Shown: positions 26,504 to 35,635 of the stretch, piece after piece
Position numbering within the stretch: position 1 is the first letter of the stretch
Layout: every line of letters begins with the position of its first letter
Assembly: GCA_947164985.1 (NCBI GenBank)
Contig: CAMUYI010000003.1
Coordinates: 105,378 to 169,377 of the forward strand
DNA: 64,000 nt
DNA from: an uncultured Bacteroidales bacterium
Lineage (GTDB): Bacteria > Bacteroidota > Bacteroidia > Bacteroidales > Paludibacteraceae
Reading direction: 5' to 3'
Made by a program: the position numbers and the translations under genes
Notes under the pieces: generated by a model
What the model was told of the DNA's origin: nothing
The model's input: the letters and a program-made list of their open reading frames with translations, nothing else
The model's database searches: none

Positions 26504-27801
26504 TATTTGGCGACAACCAAATAGTAGTTCTTTTTGCCTTTTTGGAAGAGGATGTACTTTCCGTTGAGCAAGGCTGCATCGGTGATCGGAGTAGCAGGAT
26601 CGGTCAGTTTCTCTTTGTTCATCGAGAAACCGTTCGCCTGAATCATCTTACGTGCCTCACCCTTACTCGGGAAGATATTCGTCTTTTCAGCCAGCAAGTC
26701 CAACGGACCGATACCCGCTTTCAACTCCTCCATCGATATCTCATAAGTCTCCACACCGTTGAAGACATCCAGGAAAGTGGCCTCATCTAACGCGCGCAAC
26801 GCGTCCGCGGTCGCGTTCCCGAATAATATATTGCTTGCCTCTACTGCCGCATTATAATCGGCTTCGCTGTGAACCATGCAGGTCACTTCTTTGGCGAGAC
26901 GTTTCTGCAGCACGCGGAGGTGCGGTGCCTGTTCGTGCTCGGCGATGAGTGCTTCGATCTCCTCGCGGCTGAGGCTCGTGAAGATCTTGATGTAACGTTT
27001 GGCATCGTCGTCGCTTACGTTCATCCAGAACTGGAAGAACTTATACGGGCTCGTGTATTTCTTGCTGAGCCAAACATTGCCGCTCTCGGTCTTGCCGAAC
27101 TTACCGCCGTCGGCTTTCGTTATCAGCGGACAAGTAAGGGCGAAGGCGGTCTTGCCGTTCATCTTGCGCATTAACTCAATACCGGTAGTGATATTGCCCC
27201 ACTGGTCGGAACCGCCCATTTGGAGGAGGCAGTTCTTGTGCTCGTTGAGGTAGACGAAGTCGTAGCCCTGGAGGAGCTGGTAGGTGAACTCGGTGAAGGA
27301 CATACCTTGCGAGAACTCACCATTGAAGCGTTTCTTGACGGAGTCTTTGGCCATCATGTAGTTGACGGTGATGAGTTTGCCGATATCGCGCGTGAAATTA
27401 ATAAAGGTGTAGTCCTTCATCCAATCGTAGTTGTTCACCAACTCAGCGGCATTGGGGGCGTCGCTGTTAAAATCGAGAAAATGCTCCAACTGCTCGCGGA
27501 TACATGCCACGTTGTGGCGGAGGATCTCTTCGGTGAGCAGGTTACGCTCGGCGGATTTGCCGGAAGGGTCACCAATCATACCTGTAGCGCCTCCGATGAG
27601 GGCGATAGGTTTGTGGCCGCAGGCCTGCAAGTGACGCAGCATCATGATGCCGCAGAGGTGGCCGATATGCAAACTATCCGCCGTGGGGTCGATGCCGACA
27701 TAGGCGGTAGTCATTTCTTTCATTAATTGCTCTTCCGTTCCGGGCATAATGTCCTGTAACATGCCTCTCCAACGGAGTTCTTCTACAAAATTTTTAGTCA
27801 T
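26503..27801 (-). CDS. tyrS: Tyrosyl-tRNA synthetase
   Basis: Class I synthetase that charges tRNA-Tyr. The start at 27801 (MTKNFVEEL) gives 432 aa; the longer frame up to 27885 crosses the promoter. The HIGH motif is in [11 protein letters not shown], the KMSKS variant is KFGKT in [11 protein letters not shown], and a C-terminal S4 domain begins at about 360 ([19 protein letters not shown]). It has a palindromic promoter shared with two accessory leaders (57.5 and 61.5 kb). Confidence 0.97.
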   Translation of the reverse strand: MTKNFVEELRWRGMLQDIMPGTEEQLMKEMTTAYVGIDPTADSLHIGHLCGIMMLRHLQACGHKPIALIGGATGMIGDPSGKSAERNLLTEEILRHNVACIREQLEHFLDFNSDAPNAAELVNNYDWMKDYTFINFTRDIGKLITVNYMMAKDSVKKRFNGEFSQGMSFTEFTYQLLQGYDFVYLNEHKNCLLQMGGSDQWGNITTGIELMRKMNGKTAFALTCPLITKADGGKFGKTESGNVWLSKKYTSPYKFFQFWMNVSDDDAKRYIKIFTSLSREEIEALIAEHEQAPHLRVLQKRLAKEVTCMVHSEADYNAAVEASNILFGNATADALRALDEATFLDVFNGVETYEISMEELKAGIGPLDLLAEKTNIFPSKGEARKMIQANGFSMNKEKLTDPATPITDAALLNGKYILFQKGKKNYYLVVAK

Positions 27802-27828
27802 ATGTTTGTTATAATTTATTCGTTCAAA

Positions 27829-27849
27829 ACCTTTGCGGGTGCAAAGGTA
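27829..27849 (-). promoter_or_regulatory. Palindromic promoter of tyrS
   Basis: -7 box TACCTTTG (minus) at 27842-27849 lies within the perfect palindrome ACCTTTGC-4-GCAAAGGT (27829-27848). The same 20 bp occur at 57546-57565 and 61457-61476. Confidence 0.85.
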
Positions 27850-27870
27850 CAACAAAAAAATGACATGTGC

Positions 27871-27899
27871 AAAAAAAACGCCCAAAATGAGCGTTTTTT
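27871..27899 (-). terminator. Bidirectional-looking terminator AAAAAACGC/GCGTTTTTT
   Basis: Nine-bp stem with ATGAGC/ccc type loop and A/T runs on both sides. It ends the lipoprotein genes upstream of tyrS and abuts the tyrS promoter. Confidence 0.85.
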
Positions 27900-27950
27900 C
27901 GTTGTTTTCGTAATTTACGCAGTTTGCGAAATGAAAGGTCGAAAGACAAA

Positions 27951-28391
27951 TTATTGTTTGTAAAATTCTTGCTCAAAGGCATACTCCGTACCATAGTCGC
28001 GAATGAGGTGGAGAGTGTTGCCGCTGATGCTAAATTTCATCTGCTCGTCGTACGGTTCCCATTCGATATCTTGAGCAGGACCTCCGTCCATAGAAATCGT
28101 TTGTGATTCGTTATGTACGGTAATGATGTCGCCGTCGATGGTGAACGAACCTTTGATAACTACGTGCTCGTGGGGAATCTCGATCTTTTTACCGGTCTCC
28201 TGATCGTAGAAATAGTAGTTGTTGATGTAGGTGTAGTTACCCTTGCCGTCGAAGGTAATGAAATACTCCATGTCCTTTTGGATCTGTGCCCATGTTCCAA
28301 CGATGGGACTGTCAATTTTGTTACCCTCGCAAGAGGTGAATGCCAATACACTGGCTACAAGCGCGAAGGCGAAAAATAGAATCTTTTTCAT
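27951..28391 (-). CDS. Lipocalin-like lipoprotein (paralogue 1)
   Basis: Lipoprotein of 146 aa: signal with lipobox AFTSC (cysteine at 21). The mature part is a small beta-barrel pattern: [21 protein letters not shown]-like NNYYF, then [22 protein letters not shown]. This is typical of lipocalin-like domains of Bacteroidetes lipoproteins. Close paralogue of the next gene, 11 bp away. Ligand unknown. Confidence 0.8.
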   Translation of the reverse strand: MKKILFFAFALVASVLAFTSCEGNKIDSPIVGTWAQIQKDMEYFITFDGKGNYTYINNYYFYDQETGKKIEIPHEHVVIKGSFTIDGDIITVHNESQTISMDGGPAQDIEWEPYDEQMKFSISGNTLHLIRDYGTEYAFEQEFYKQ

Positions 28392-28402
28392 AAGTCAATA
28401 AG

Positions 28403-28834
28403 TTATTTCTTAGTGAATACTTCTTCCCAGGAATAGTCCGGGGTGTCGTAATGGCGCGTGAGGTGAAGGGTGTAGTTCTCGATACGATACTTCATCGTCT
28501 CGTATTCGGGTTCATTACCCTGCCACTCTTCCGGAGTCTCGCCATCCATAGAGATGGTTTGTTTGGTGTTATGGATATAGATGAGATCTCCCTCAATGGT
28601 GTAGGAGCCATAGACCTTAAATGACTCGTGCGGTACTTTGGATTCGAGCGCAAAATAGTAATTCTTGGTGTAGGTATAATTACCTTTCCCATCAAAAGTG
28701 ATGATGTTCTCAGAAGCTTCATTCCATTGTGCCCAAGTTCCTACGAGCGGATCGTTGGGGTTGTTACCGTTACAAGAAGTGAATGCCAGTACACTTGCTA
28801 CCAGTGTGATGGCAAAGATAAAGAATTTACGCAT
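28403..28834 (-). CDS. Lipocalin-like lipoprotein (paralogue 2)
   Basis: Lipoprotein of 143 aa with the same signal and lipobox (LAFTSC, cysteine 21), followed by [27 protein letters not shown] and QTISMDGE, which match paralogue 1 almost position by position. The two genes probably arose by tandem duplication. A more distant relative lies at 60902-61354. Function unknown. Confidence 0.8.
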   Translation of the reverse strand: MRKFFIFAITLVASVLAFTSCNGNNPNDPLVGTWAQWNEASENIITFDGKGNYTYTKNYYFALESKVPHESFKVYGSYTIEGDLIYIHNTKQTISMDGETPEEWQGNEPEYETMKYRIENYTLHLTRHYDTPDYSWEEVFTKK

Positions 28835-28867
28835 AATGATTTATTGTTTGATGTTGTTTGACGGTGT

Positions 28868-29704
28868 TTATTTTACGCGGGTGTAATAGTTGATGTATTG
28901 CATGGAGTAGTCCGTGAAGGTCTCGTATTTATACGTCTTCATGACGTTACCGGTAAGTGTGGAAACGCTAACTCCCCAATCAGCAGGAATCGGGTCCGGT
29001 TTTACGGCCGGATAGTCAGGAGTGCCGGTAGCAAAGAAAAGTTGATCGTTCTTGACTTCCCACCAACCTGTTTCGGGCTGTGCATCCCAAATTCTATCGA
29101 AGCTATTGGTCTTGACGAGCGAACCATCAGCTTTGAAATCATAGATTTCTTCACCAGGCATACCGTGAATCATGATGTACGGTTCGTAGTCCGGATCTTG
29201 GTTAGTGAAGCTGGTTTCAATGCTCTTGGTGTACATGAGACGCCATTTGCCGGTGATGTTCGCTTTGTTGACATCCAAATCCGGACCTTCCGGTTCTGCT
29301 ACACGCGTCATGTGGATGAGACCATCAGCGCCATCTCCTTGAAAACCTTCCCAAAGAAGGTTAGCGTGTTTTTTGTCGGCACTAATGATCTTCAGCGGGA
29401 TCGGAGTCTCTTCTTCGGTGTGGAGATAGAGGATGTTTCCTTCGATCTTGTAATTGGCGGGCCAGCCGTTGATCTCCACTTCTGTCTCGGAGAGCACGTT
29501 GATATAGGCGTGCGGGGCAGGAGAAATGCCTCCGCCATCACCAATAAGGGTCGAGTCGGTGATCCACTGGGTGCCAACATAGTCTTTGGCGTTATACTCA
29601 CCCGGGGTAGAGGGGTTATCTCCCGGGTTAGAGGGGGTGTTGGGATCACAAGCCGTGAAGGCGAGTGCGAGTGCCGCAATGGCAAAAACGAAATACTTTT
29701 TCAT
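28868..29704 (-). CDS. Lipoprotein of unknown function (lipocalin-like, repeated halves)
   Basis: Lipoprotein of 278 aa; the start at 29704 (MKKYFVFAIAALALAF) gives a lipobox AFTAC with cysteine at about 19. The mature part holds two similar beta-rich halves, an N-terminal VGTQWITDST and a second half starting ITGKWRLMYTKS, each like the VGTW module of the smaller paralogues. DPNTPSNPGDNP is a flexible linker. It pairs with the next gene, whose signal-coding DNA is nearly identical. Confidence 0.8.
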   Translation of the reverse strand: MKKYFVFAIAALALAFTACDPNTPSNPGDNPSTPGEYNAKDYVGTQWITDSTLIGDGGGISPAPHAYINVLSETEVEINGWPANYKIEGNILYLHTEEETPIPLKIISADKKHANLLWEGFQGDGADGLIHMTRVAEPEGPDLDVNKANITGKWRLMYTKSIETSFTNQDPDYEPYIMIHGMPGEEIYDFKADGSLVKTNSFDRIWDAQPETGWWEVKNDQLFFATGTPDYPAVKPDPIPADWGVSVSTLTGNVMKTYKYETFTDYSMQYINYYTRVK

Positions 29705-29712
29705 AATTTTAT

Positions 29713-29745
29713 TTCCTTTCAATTATCAATTTTCAATTATTTTAC
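29713..29745. repeat. caattatcaattttc array
   Basis: Words caattat, caatttt, caattat between two lipoprotein genes. Confidence 0.6.
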
Positions 29746-30489
29746 TCGTACATAGACAGACTCGTAGTGACGATGGGTCATTCCCATAGAGGGGTCATAG
29801 TCGTAGTCGGAGCCGGTGACGAGGTAGTCGTCGTTGAAGACAAGGATGTCCTCGGGGTGACCGTACTCGTGCATTTCAGCGAGAGAGGAGTATGTGCCGA
29901 AGCAGATCTTTTTCTCTGCGACGTTCACTTCCCAGATACCTTCCATGTCAGGGCTGGGGCTGGAGTCTTCGTAGAGCATTTTGTTGTTCTCCTTGAACGT
30001 GATCCATGTGATCATACCACCGGTGGTATAATAGGTTTCTTCGGAACCATCCACTTTTGTTTCCGTCGTGGAGGCGATGACCTGCTTGTACTTACCGAGC
30101 AGCGCAGCTTCGGAGATAGCATTCTGTTTGCTGCGGTCGAGGGTAGGGAGCGCAGATACGTAAATAATTCGTTCGTTTTGACTAAGCACAATGCCTTTCT
30201 CGTCCAACGAAACGATGTCATACGCAGTCTCGCTGATAAAGATTTTGTTGTTCTCGTACTTGAACGATGCAACATTGTTGCCAAGTTGAATCTCGGTCTC
30301 GCTGGGGAGGAAGATCGGCTGGCACATGTGGGTTGTGGTGTATTCACCGACATTCACCGAGTCGAGAAACCAAGTAGTGCCGACATAGTCTTTGATGTTC
30401 AACTCGTCCGGATTAGTCGGAGTGTTGGGGTCACAAGCCGTGAAGGCGAGTGCGAGTGCCGCGAAGGCAAAGAATAAAAATTTTCTCAT
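29737..30489 (-). CDS. Lipoprotein of unknown function, paralogue of 28868-29704
   Basis: Lipoprotein of 250 aa from the start at 30489 (MRKFLFFAFAALALAF), lipobox AFTAC. DPNTPTNPDE is followed by IKDYVGTTWFLDS, matching the previous gene. A second module (LLGKYKQVIAST, GGMITWITFKENNKMLYED) follows. It has its own promoter (30522-30529). Confidence 0.8.
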   Translation of the reverse strand: MRKFLFFAFAALALAFTACDPNTPTNPDELNIKDYVGTTWFLDSVNVGEYTTTHMCQPIFLPSETEIQLGNNVASFKYENNKIFISETAYDIVSLDEKGIVLSQNERIIYVSALPTLDRSKQNAISEAALLGKYKQVIASTTETKVDGSEETYYTTGGMITWITFKENNKMLYEDSSPSPDMEGIWEVNVAEKKICFGTYSSLAEMHEYGHPEDILVFNDDYLVTGSDYDYDPSMGMTHRHYESVYVRVK

Positions 30490-30521
30490 AACGATTTGAT
30501 TTTGATTTACCAATTTGCGCA

Positions 30522-30529
30522 CAAAAGTA
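30522..30529 (-). promoter_or_regulatory. Promoter -7 TACTTTTG on minus
   Basis: 33 bp upstream of the start codon at 30489, preceded by a gcag/T-tract of the shared type. Confidence 0.7.
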
Positions 30530-30592
30530 CTGCTTTTTTATTAAAAAGCATTCACAAATCGTACAAATCTATTCTCAAATCGTAAAAAAGTG

Positions 30593-31693
30593 TTACTTTT
30601 GCAGGTTTAGCTGGCGGAATTGGAGAGGGGTATAGCCGGTTACTTCTTTGAAGATCCGGTAGAAGGTTTGGTCAGAAGCAAAGCCGTTGAGGGCGATGGC
30701 ATCGGCGATGGCCTCGTGATCGGAGGTGTATTGCGGATCGATGAGAATGGTTTGAGCATGCTCTACGCGGTACTGCGCTACGTATCGGGAGAAGCTGAAG
30801 CCGGTACGTCGGTTGATACAGTTGGAGACGTAAGTGCGGTTGGAACCAACAGCGGTAGCGAGGTCCTGGATGGTGAGGTTCGGGTTGGTGAAAAGTCGTT
30901 GCTCTCGCAGGGCGGTTGTGATCTTGATGAACAATTCGTCTGTCTCGGCGGTGGTAGCGTGATCCACGACGGTCTCTTCCTCTTGCGCGACCGTCTCCTT
31001 TGGAAGGATGGTATGGGCAGCGATGTAACCGAGGCTAAAGAGCAGTACAGACATGATGACCGCCGGAATGCCGACTAAAAGGCTGCCGTCGAAACGTTCG
31101 CGACCGAGGATATTGAGCAAGGTAGAAACGACGGCTGTGATACCGATGAGGATGAGCAACAAACGTGTGGGGTTCAATAAATGACTTCGATCGTCGGTGT
31201 AAGTATTATCGAGGCGTTGTTGGGTGCTTTGCAGCAAATGGAATCCGCGTACCCATACCCAAATAACTTGGAGGGCGAAGCATGCTCGTGTGCAGAGCAG
31301 CACGATGTCGCTTGCTATCCAGCCGAAGTGCGTATTGATCGGAAAGAAGAGGGCGATAAGGGCGGCGGGAAGGAGTAGAAGGGTCACCTCGAGGGTAATC
31401 TTCGTGCGCGTGAGTGCATGTAGGTACGCAAAGTATAAAGGATATACGCATAGGTTGACAATCATGTAGCTCCATTCGCCGATGAAACTCGGATGGTCAG
31501 AGAAATAAAGCCAGTGATCGGTGTAGAGGATGGTGGAGGCGATATAGAAAAGGAGTATTGTGACCATTACCCGCGGTTCGTCGTTGCCGCGGTGGAAACG
31601 CACGATGAAAAAGATTGCCCAGAAGAAGCAAACCATCATCGGAAGCGAAATGATCCAGTTATAAAATAAGTTTGGCACGGTATTTGCATACAT
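30593..31693 (-). CDS. Membrane-anchored AraC-family transcriptional regulator
   Basis: Protein of 366 aa. About seven hydrophobic helices occupy 1-240, then a C-terminal AraC/XylS helix-turn-helix pair (about 270-366): IQDLATAVGSNRTYVSNCINRRTGFSFSRYVAQYR and the second helix IADAIALNGFASDQTFYRIFKEVTGYTP. This architecture is common in Bacteroidetes. It probably senses a membrane signal. The nearest candidate targets are the four lipoprotein genes it faces, which lie directly downstream on the same strand, but binding sites were not identified. Confidence 0.88.
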   Translation of the reverse strand: MYANTVPNLFYNWIISLPMMVCFFWAIFFIVRFHRGNDEPRVMVTILLFYIASTILYTDHWLYFSDHPSFIGEWSYMIVNLCVYPLYFAYLHALTRTKITLEVTLLLLPAALIALFFPINTHFGWIASDIVLLCTRACFALQVIWVWVRGFHLLQSTQQRLDNTYTDDRSHLLNPTRLLLILIGITAVVSTLLNILGRERFDGSLLVGIPAVIMSVLLFSLGYIAAHTILPKETVAQEEETVVDHATTAETDELFIKITTALREQRLFTNPNLTIQDLATAVGSNRTYVSNCINRRTGFSFSRYVAQYRVEHAQTILIDPQYTSDHEAIADAIALNGFASDQTFYRIFKEVTGYTPLQFRQLNLQK

Positions 31694-31742
31694 AGGTTGT
31701 ACACTTAATTAGTGAGTGAATTAAATAGAGATTGTTTGTTAA

Positions 31743-31776
31743 AAAGAAAGGGTTCGTCGGGAGACGAGCCCCTCTT
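31743..31776 (-). terminator. Terminator of the periplasmic operon
   Basis: On minus, GGGGCTCGTC pairs with GACGAACCC (one mismatch, loop tccc), followed by TTTCTTTTT. Confidence 0.85.
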
Positions 31777-31778
31777 TA

Positions 31779-33098
31779 TTATTCCGTGACTTTCTTATAT
31801 TTACCTTCAACAAGGAGCATACCCGGTAGAATCTCTCCGCCGGCGGTTTTTACAAAAGTGGTATAGGGGAGAGTCGCGCCATCGGCCTTTTCGATTACAG
31901 CATTATAGCGGTTATCCCATATGAGTCCTTTCTTAGGCTTGACGGTTGCGATATATTTGTAGGTCGTCTTGCCTGTATTGGGATCTTGAAGCCGTTGGAT
32001 GACTTGGAACTTAGAGTTCTCTTTGATCCCCTCTTTCATACCGATCTTAGCGGCATATCCGGTTATTTTTCCTTTCTCATTGGTCAGTACGCTATAGACC
32101 GGAGTTTTGACCTTGAAGTCTTCGTACTGTTTAGCCAATGCCACGATGTTTTTATCCATCGAACGGGCGCAGATAGTTCGTACCAACTCTGTCCGCTCAT
32201 ATTCGCCTTTCAGCACAGCTTTCTTGTCATACTCATATTTGTGTGCTACGTATTTGAGTCGGTAGGTTGTTTTGTCTTTCAGGAATGCATCTATTTTAGC
32301 TGAGTCGGGTTTGTCGGTATAATGCTGTGTGTAGAAAATAGCGGCAATGGAGTCATTCCATACCAATTGGTAGAGGTACGAATGGGTTTTGACGTTGAAG
32401 CCGGTGAAACTATCCGCTATGTAACTTCCTGCTTTTGCCAACTCTCTACCGGCAGAACCTCCTGTAAACACATCGAATATGCCACCTGCAATGCCCATCG
32501 TCAGTTTGGCCACTGCGGCGTCCTGTTCTGCGGTAGTGTACGTTACATCATTTACCAGCACAAAGGTTTGATCCAGTAATTCTTCTCCGGCATCGCTCAA
32601 GGTCGCTAAACCGCGCGTGGTCTGGAGAGCAAGCGCTACATCTACATCGGACGCATTATATTGTCCGCGTGTCTGGATGAGCTCCGTGTTGAATGTGGCT
32701 TCGTTTACATTGTAACTGCTGAGGCCGAACCATTTGGCGATCATCTTCTTCGCCATCTCTTGGCGGTTTAGCAGATCTTCGGTATATTGTGCATTGGCTT
32801 CGATCTCTTTCTTGTTAAGTTGATGAGCATAAACCGCTTTATAATAGCCGGAGTCACGTTTCTGAATCCCCCATACTGTACTATTGTCAATGACACGCAT
32901 TCCGTCGATGGTATGGTCGTCATATTTGTCAGGCACAGGAAGAGAGTCGAAGGCTTTGTATATCTCGCCGCCAAACTCATCTTCAGGGTGATAAACAAGC
33001 ATCGTCGCAAGTGCATTGCGACGGTACTCCATATTACTTTGTGCCTGCGCGGCAAGGACCGCACAGACACAAAGGATGGCTAGAACGGTTCTACGCAT
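31779..33098 (-). CDS. Periplasmic protein of unknown function, end of operon
   Basis: Protein of 439 aa, signal peptide about 1-19 (LAAQAQ). No recognised domain. A helical part (about 80-200) includes a small hydrophobic stretch (about 200-225, GIAGGIFDVFTGG). The C-terminal part (about 330-435) looks like a beta barrel (TGYAAKIGMKEGIKENSKFQVI, PGMLLVEG) of the type found in CsgG-linked or FlgT-like proteins. Its ATG overlaps the stop of the preceding gene as TAATG, so translation is coupled. Confidence 0.7.
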   Translation of the reverse strand: MRRTVLAILCVCAVLAAQAQSNMEYRRNALATMLVYHPEDEFGGEIYKAFDSLPVPDKYDDHTIDGMRVIDNSTVWGIQKRDSGYYKAVYAHQLNKKEIEANAQYTEDLLNRQEMAKKMIAKWFGLSSYNVNEATFNTELIQTRGQYNASDVDVALALQTTRGLATLSDAGEELLDQTFVLVNDVTYTTAEQDAAVAKLTMGIAGGIFDVFTGGSAGRELAKAGSYIADSFTGFNVKTHSYLYQLVWNDSIAAIFYTQHYTDKPDSAKIDAFLKDKTTYRLKYVAHKYEYDKKAVLKGEYERTELVRTICARSMDKNIVALAKQYEDFKVKTPVYSVLTNEKGKITGYAAKIGMKEGIKENSKFQVIQRLQDPNTGKTTYKYIATVKPKKGLIWDNRYNAVIEKADGATLPYTTFVKTAGGEILPGMLLVEGKYKKVTE

Positions 33099-34036
33099 TA
33101 GAGTAACGATCTGAGAAACTCGATAGAAGTGGTTTGAGCCGGTTGATGTCTACCATACGCAACACCCACTTGACGTGCAGCATCGATCTGGAGTTTTTGG
33201 ATGTCTATGCCGTCCTGGTATTTCTTCATCTCAAACTTCCAATCGTCAAGCACCTTACCCTTGATCTCTTTATAGAGGTCCATCGCCTCGTCATAACAAC
33301 CTGCGTCCGGAAGGATGTTCGCCAGGAATTCACCGGCTGCGTACGCACCCTTGGTGTTCTGCTCAGCGGCCCATGCCTGACGAGCAGATGCAAGGTTCTT
33401 CGCACACTCGTTGTCGATGTACATCTGGTAGATATCCAAACCGGCCGCTAAAGCAGCATCATAATGCTTGCTCTGTTGAGGGATGAGGGTAACGATAGAC
33501 AACGCCTCTTCATATTTCTTCTGCTGAGCCAGATAACGTGCTTTCTTCAGCATAGCCTCTGCCTCGTGATCATAGTATTCGATGATTTTTGCCTTGCCAT
33601 CCTTGATGAACTGTGCCATCTGCGGAGTCTGCAGCGGCATATGGCTGATGGCGTTGAGGTAGCATTTATTCTCCGTCTCACCCAAACCGCGTACCGTGAT
33701 AGAGGTGGAAGAGAAAATCGTCTTGGCATAAGCGTCCACGATATAGAGGTTCATCTCCATCTTCTCCGAAATCTTCATCGGAGGACCGGGGATGACATCT
33801 TTGTCGAGCGGAGTTGTGGAGACGGTGAGGATAAACTGACCAAGATAATCCATACCTGCCACACCGTTTTGGGTGAGCAGTTGGGTCAACTTGTTCTCAA
33901 TCATCGCTTTGGCACCTGCCGGGAAATTCTCGGATTCATCGAGTGCGTAAACGGATATCGGCAAATACTCTGTCTCAGCAGCGATCATAGTTGCGCTTAT
34001 CAGCGCGGCTACGAATATAGAAAAGATTTTTTTCAT
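33098..34036 (-). CDS. Periplasmic protein, CsgG-like N-terminal part and TPR-like repeats
   Basis: Protein of 312 aa. Signal peptide about 1-20. The N-terminal half (about 22-150, PISVYALDES, AKAMIENKLTQLLTQNGVAG) recalls CsgG/LpoB-type folds. The second half (about 160-260) resembles tetratricopeptide repeats: KARYLAQQKKYEEALSIVTLI, DAGCYDEAMDLYKEIKG. The C-terminus is helical. Co-transcribed with 31779-33098 and coupled by a TAATG overlap. Function unknown. Confidence 0.7.
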   Translation of the reverse strand: MKKIFSIFVAALISATMIAAETEYLPISVYALDESENFPAGAKAMIENKLTQLLTQNGVAGMDYLGQFILTVSTTPLDKDVIPGPPMKISEKMEMNLYIVDAYAKTIFSSTSITVRGLGETENKCYLNAISHMPLQTPQMAQFIKDGKAKIIEYYDHEAEAMLKKARYLAQQKKYEEALSIVTLIPQQSKHYDAALAAGLDIYQMYIDNECAKNLASARQAWAAEQNTKGAYAAGEFLANILPDAGCYDEAMDLYKEIKGKVLDDWKFEMKKYQDGIDIQKLQIDAARQVGVAYGRHQPAQTTSIEFLRSLL

Positions 34037-34039
34037 AAT

Positions 34040-34112
34040 AGTTATAAGCTTTCAGCATTCAGCTTTCAGCATTCAGCCTTCTGACGGCTGACGGCTGATG
34101 GCTGACGGCCAT
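34040..34112. repeat. Perfect heptamer array (cagcatt/cagcttt, ctgacgg/ctgatgg)
   Basis: At least eight consecutive 7-bp words in register in the 82-bp gap between two operon genes. The cleanest array of the window. Confidence 0.9.
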
Positions 34113-34118
34113 TAATTT

Positions 34119-35069
34119 TTACTTCTCTCCTAAAACAATTACTGCGCGACCAAGGCCTTTAACAAGCACCTTCGCCGGGATGTAGAACGGTTCACCTTTG
34201 AAATGCTTGGTCAGTTGTTTCGCGAAGCCGTTCGCATCGATAGCGCGTCCGCGTTCGTCGTAAACAGGGATACGTACCTGCGTAAAACGGGCTACGTTCT
34301 CGCTGGAGTACTCGCGGGTGAAACGACCTTGCACTGTGTTGAGTTGCAACCATGTCTCGATCAGATCTACCAACTCTTCTCCGCCGAACTCGCTCTCCAG
34401 GTCAATACCACGAGAGTTATTGGCGAACACCTTGATATCAAGGCTAATCTCACGACCGATATTCTGCATCTCGGTGAAATGATCCATGAGACGGTTGTTG
34501 AGGTTGTCCATGTTGGCTACGATCGCTTCTTCGAGCAGTACATCTACATCTGCAGAGATGGAAGGAGCACCTGTACCGGCCGAAGAACCGATGGTTTTAG
34601 CGGTATAAGCATCGCGAGCCTCGAGGATATAGGTCAGCGAGTGTTTTGGACCGAAATCTTTCATCTCCCAACTGAGCTCGAGGATGATGTCCGCTTTCGC
34701 CATACGTGCTACTTCGTCAAGAGGAGACTCTGCTAACTCGTTTCCGGACTTGCTCATCGTGAGGTTGTCCTCCATGCGTTGTTGCTCGATGTTCTTAAGC
34801 GTCTGCTCAAGGCTCTTGAGCGGGAACTGACGCTCTGCCATCAGGTCGTTGATCTTGGCGATAGCCAACTTAAGACCCATGTTCTCTTGCAGCGCTTGTT
34901 TGTAATTGGGCACTTTGGTGGTCATTCCCATGTTCTCTACTTCGGTGTAATAACCGTTGGAGATACACCATACATCGGACGGAATCACCATTATTTCCGG
35001 TTTCTTGATCTGTGCGCTCGCTACCAACGCTACCAGCATCATCGCGAGAGTAAAAATATACTTCTTCAT
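34119..35069 (-). CDS. DUF6175-like periplasmic protein
   Basis: Protein of 316 aa from the start at 35069 (MKKYIFTLAMMLVAL), signal peptide about 1-19. Pattern IMVIPSDVWCISNGY, PNYKQALQENMGLKLAIAKINDLMAERQFPL and KADIILELSWEM is like the nucleotide-binding-fold part of CsgG-type proteins and the DUF6175 family, which I recall from Bacteroides. The C-terminal half has EFGGEELVDLIETWLQ. Third gene of the operon. Confidence 0.65.
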   Translation of the reverse strand: MKKYIFTLAMMLVALVASAQIKKPEIMVIPSDVWCISNGYYTEVENMGMTTKVPNYKQALQENMGLKLAIAKINDLMAERQFPLKSLEQTLKNIEQQRMEDNLTMSKSGNELAESPLDEVARMAKADIILELSWEMKDFGPKHSLTYILEARDAYTAKTIGSSAGTGAPSISADVDVLLEEAIVANMDNLNNRLMDHFTEMQNIGREISLDIKVFANNSRGIDLESEFGGEELVDLIETWLQLNTVQGRFTREYSSENVARFTQVRIPVYDERGRAIDANGFAKQLTKHFKGEPFYIPAKVLVKGLGRAVIVLGEK

Positions 35070-35107
35070 AATTTTCAATTTTCAATTTTCAATTCTCAAT
35101 TATCAAT
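35066..35107. repeat. aattttc/aattatc array
   Basis: Words aattttc (three), aattctc and aattatc between two operon genes. Confidence 0.8.
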
Positions 35108-35594
35108 ACCTGCCTCCGCCGGGAATAATACCGTCAGCCACAAGACGATCTTTGAGGGCGGCACGATCTACTGATACGGTTACGGTCTCGATCATCTGAC
35201 GTCCGTCACGTTGGTAACGGGTCGTGGTCGTACGTTTGTCACGCAGGTCAACATATTTTTTCCACGGACCGTTGTCCTGGAAGAATACGCGGAAATAGTC
35301 CTCGTGTTTCTCTTTGGCGTTCTTATCAAAACAGAGCGGCTTGAGTCCTTCCGTCCCGGAATTAGCCGATTGGATGCCGTCAAAAATAACCTCTTGCACC
35401 ACTTTGCGTTGTGCGTCGGTGAAGGCGATAGCGGCATTGCGGGCGCGCACTTGTGTGCGAATAACAAATGTGCCATCGTAGTTGGCGCTGAGTAACTGGC
35501 TCGGCGCGTCATAATACGCTTGCGAACGCTTCGGACCACAGCCGGTAAAGATGATTGCCGTTACTACGGCTAATATAATAGATAATTTTTTCAT
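35103..35594 (-). CDS. Small lipoprotein of unknown function
   Basis: Protein of 163 aa with lipobox IFTGC (cysteine about 19). The mature part (about 40-125) shares patterns with the next gene: TQVRARNAAIAFTDAQRKVVQEVIFDGIQ against KANIAENQCRKNAVHGVIFKGYGG, and DYFRVFFQDNGPWKKYV against EYFDSFFAEGGEYQKYA. The pair are divergent paralogues. Function unknown. Confidence 0.72.
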   Translation of the reverse strand: MKKLSIILAVVTAIIFTGCGPKRSQAYYDAPSQLLSANYDGTFVIRTQVRARNAAIAFTDAQRKVVQEVIFDGIQSANSGTEGLKPLCFDKNAKEKHEDYFRVFFQDNGPWKKYVDLRDKRTTTTRYQRDGRQMIETVTVSVDRAALKDRLVADGIIPGGGRY

Positions 35595-35635
35595 AACTAT
35601 TAATTTTCAATTCTCAATTATCAATTGTCAATTAT
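35595..35635. repeat. caattctcaattatcaattgtcaatt array
   Basis: Words of caattnt type filling the gap between the two small paralogues. Confidence 0.75.

Noticed and set aside
28898..29755. 285-aa open frame antisense to a lipoprotein
   Set aside because: Mirror of the coding strand's codon bias; the lipoprotein has a signal peptide and paralogues.
30594..30601. TACTTTTG on plus as a promoter
   Set aside because: No TTTG at the right distance and it would read into the end of the AraC gene on the wrong strand.
34040..34112. CRISPR array
   Set aside because: Repeat units are only 7-9 bp with no unique spacers, and no cas gene is present.
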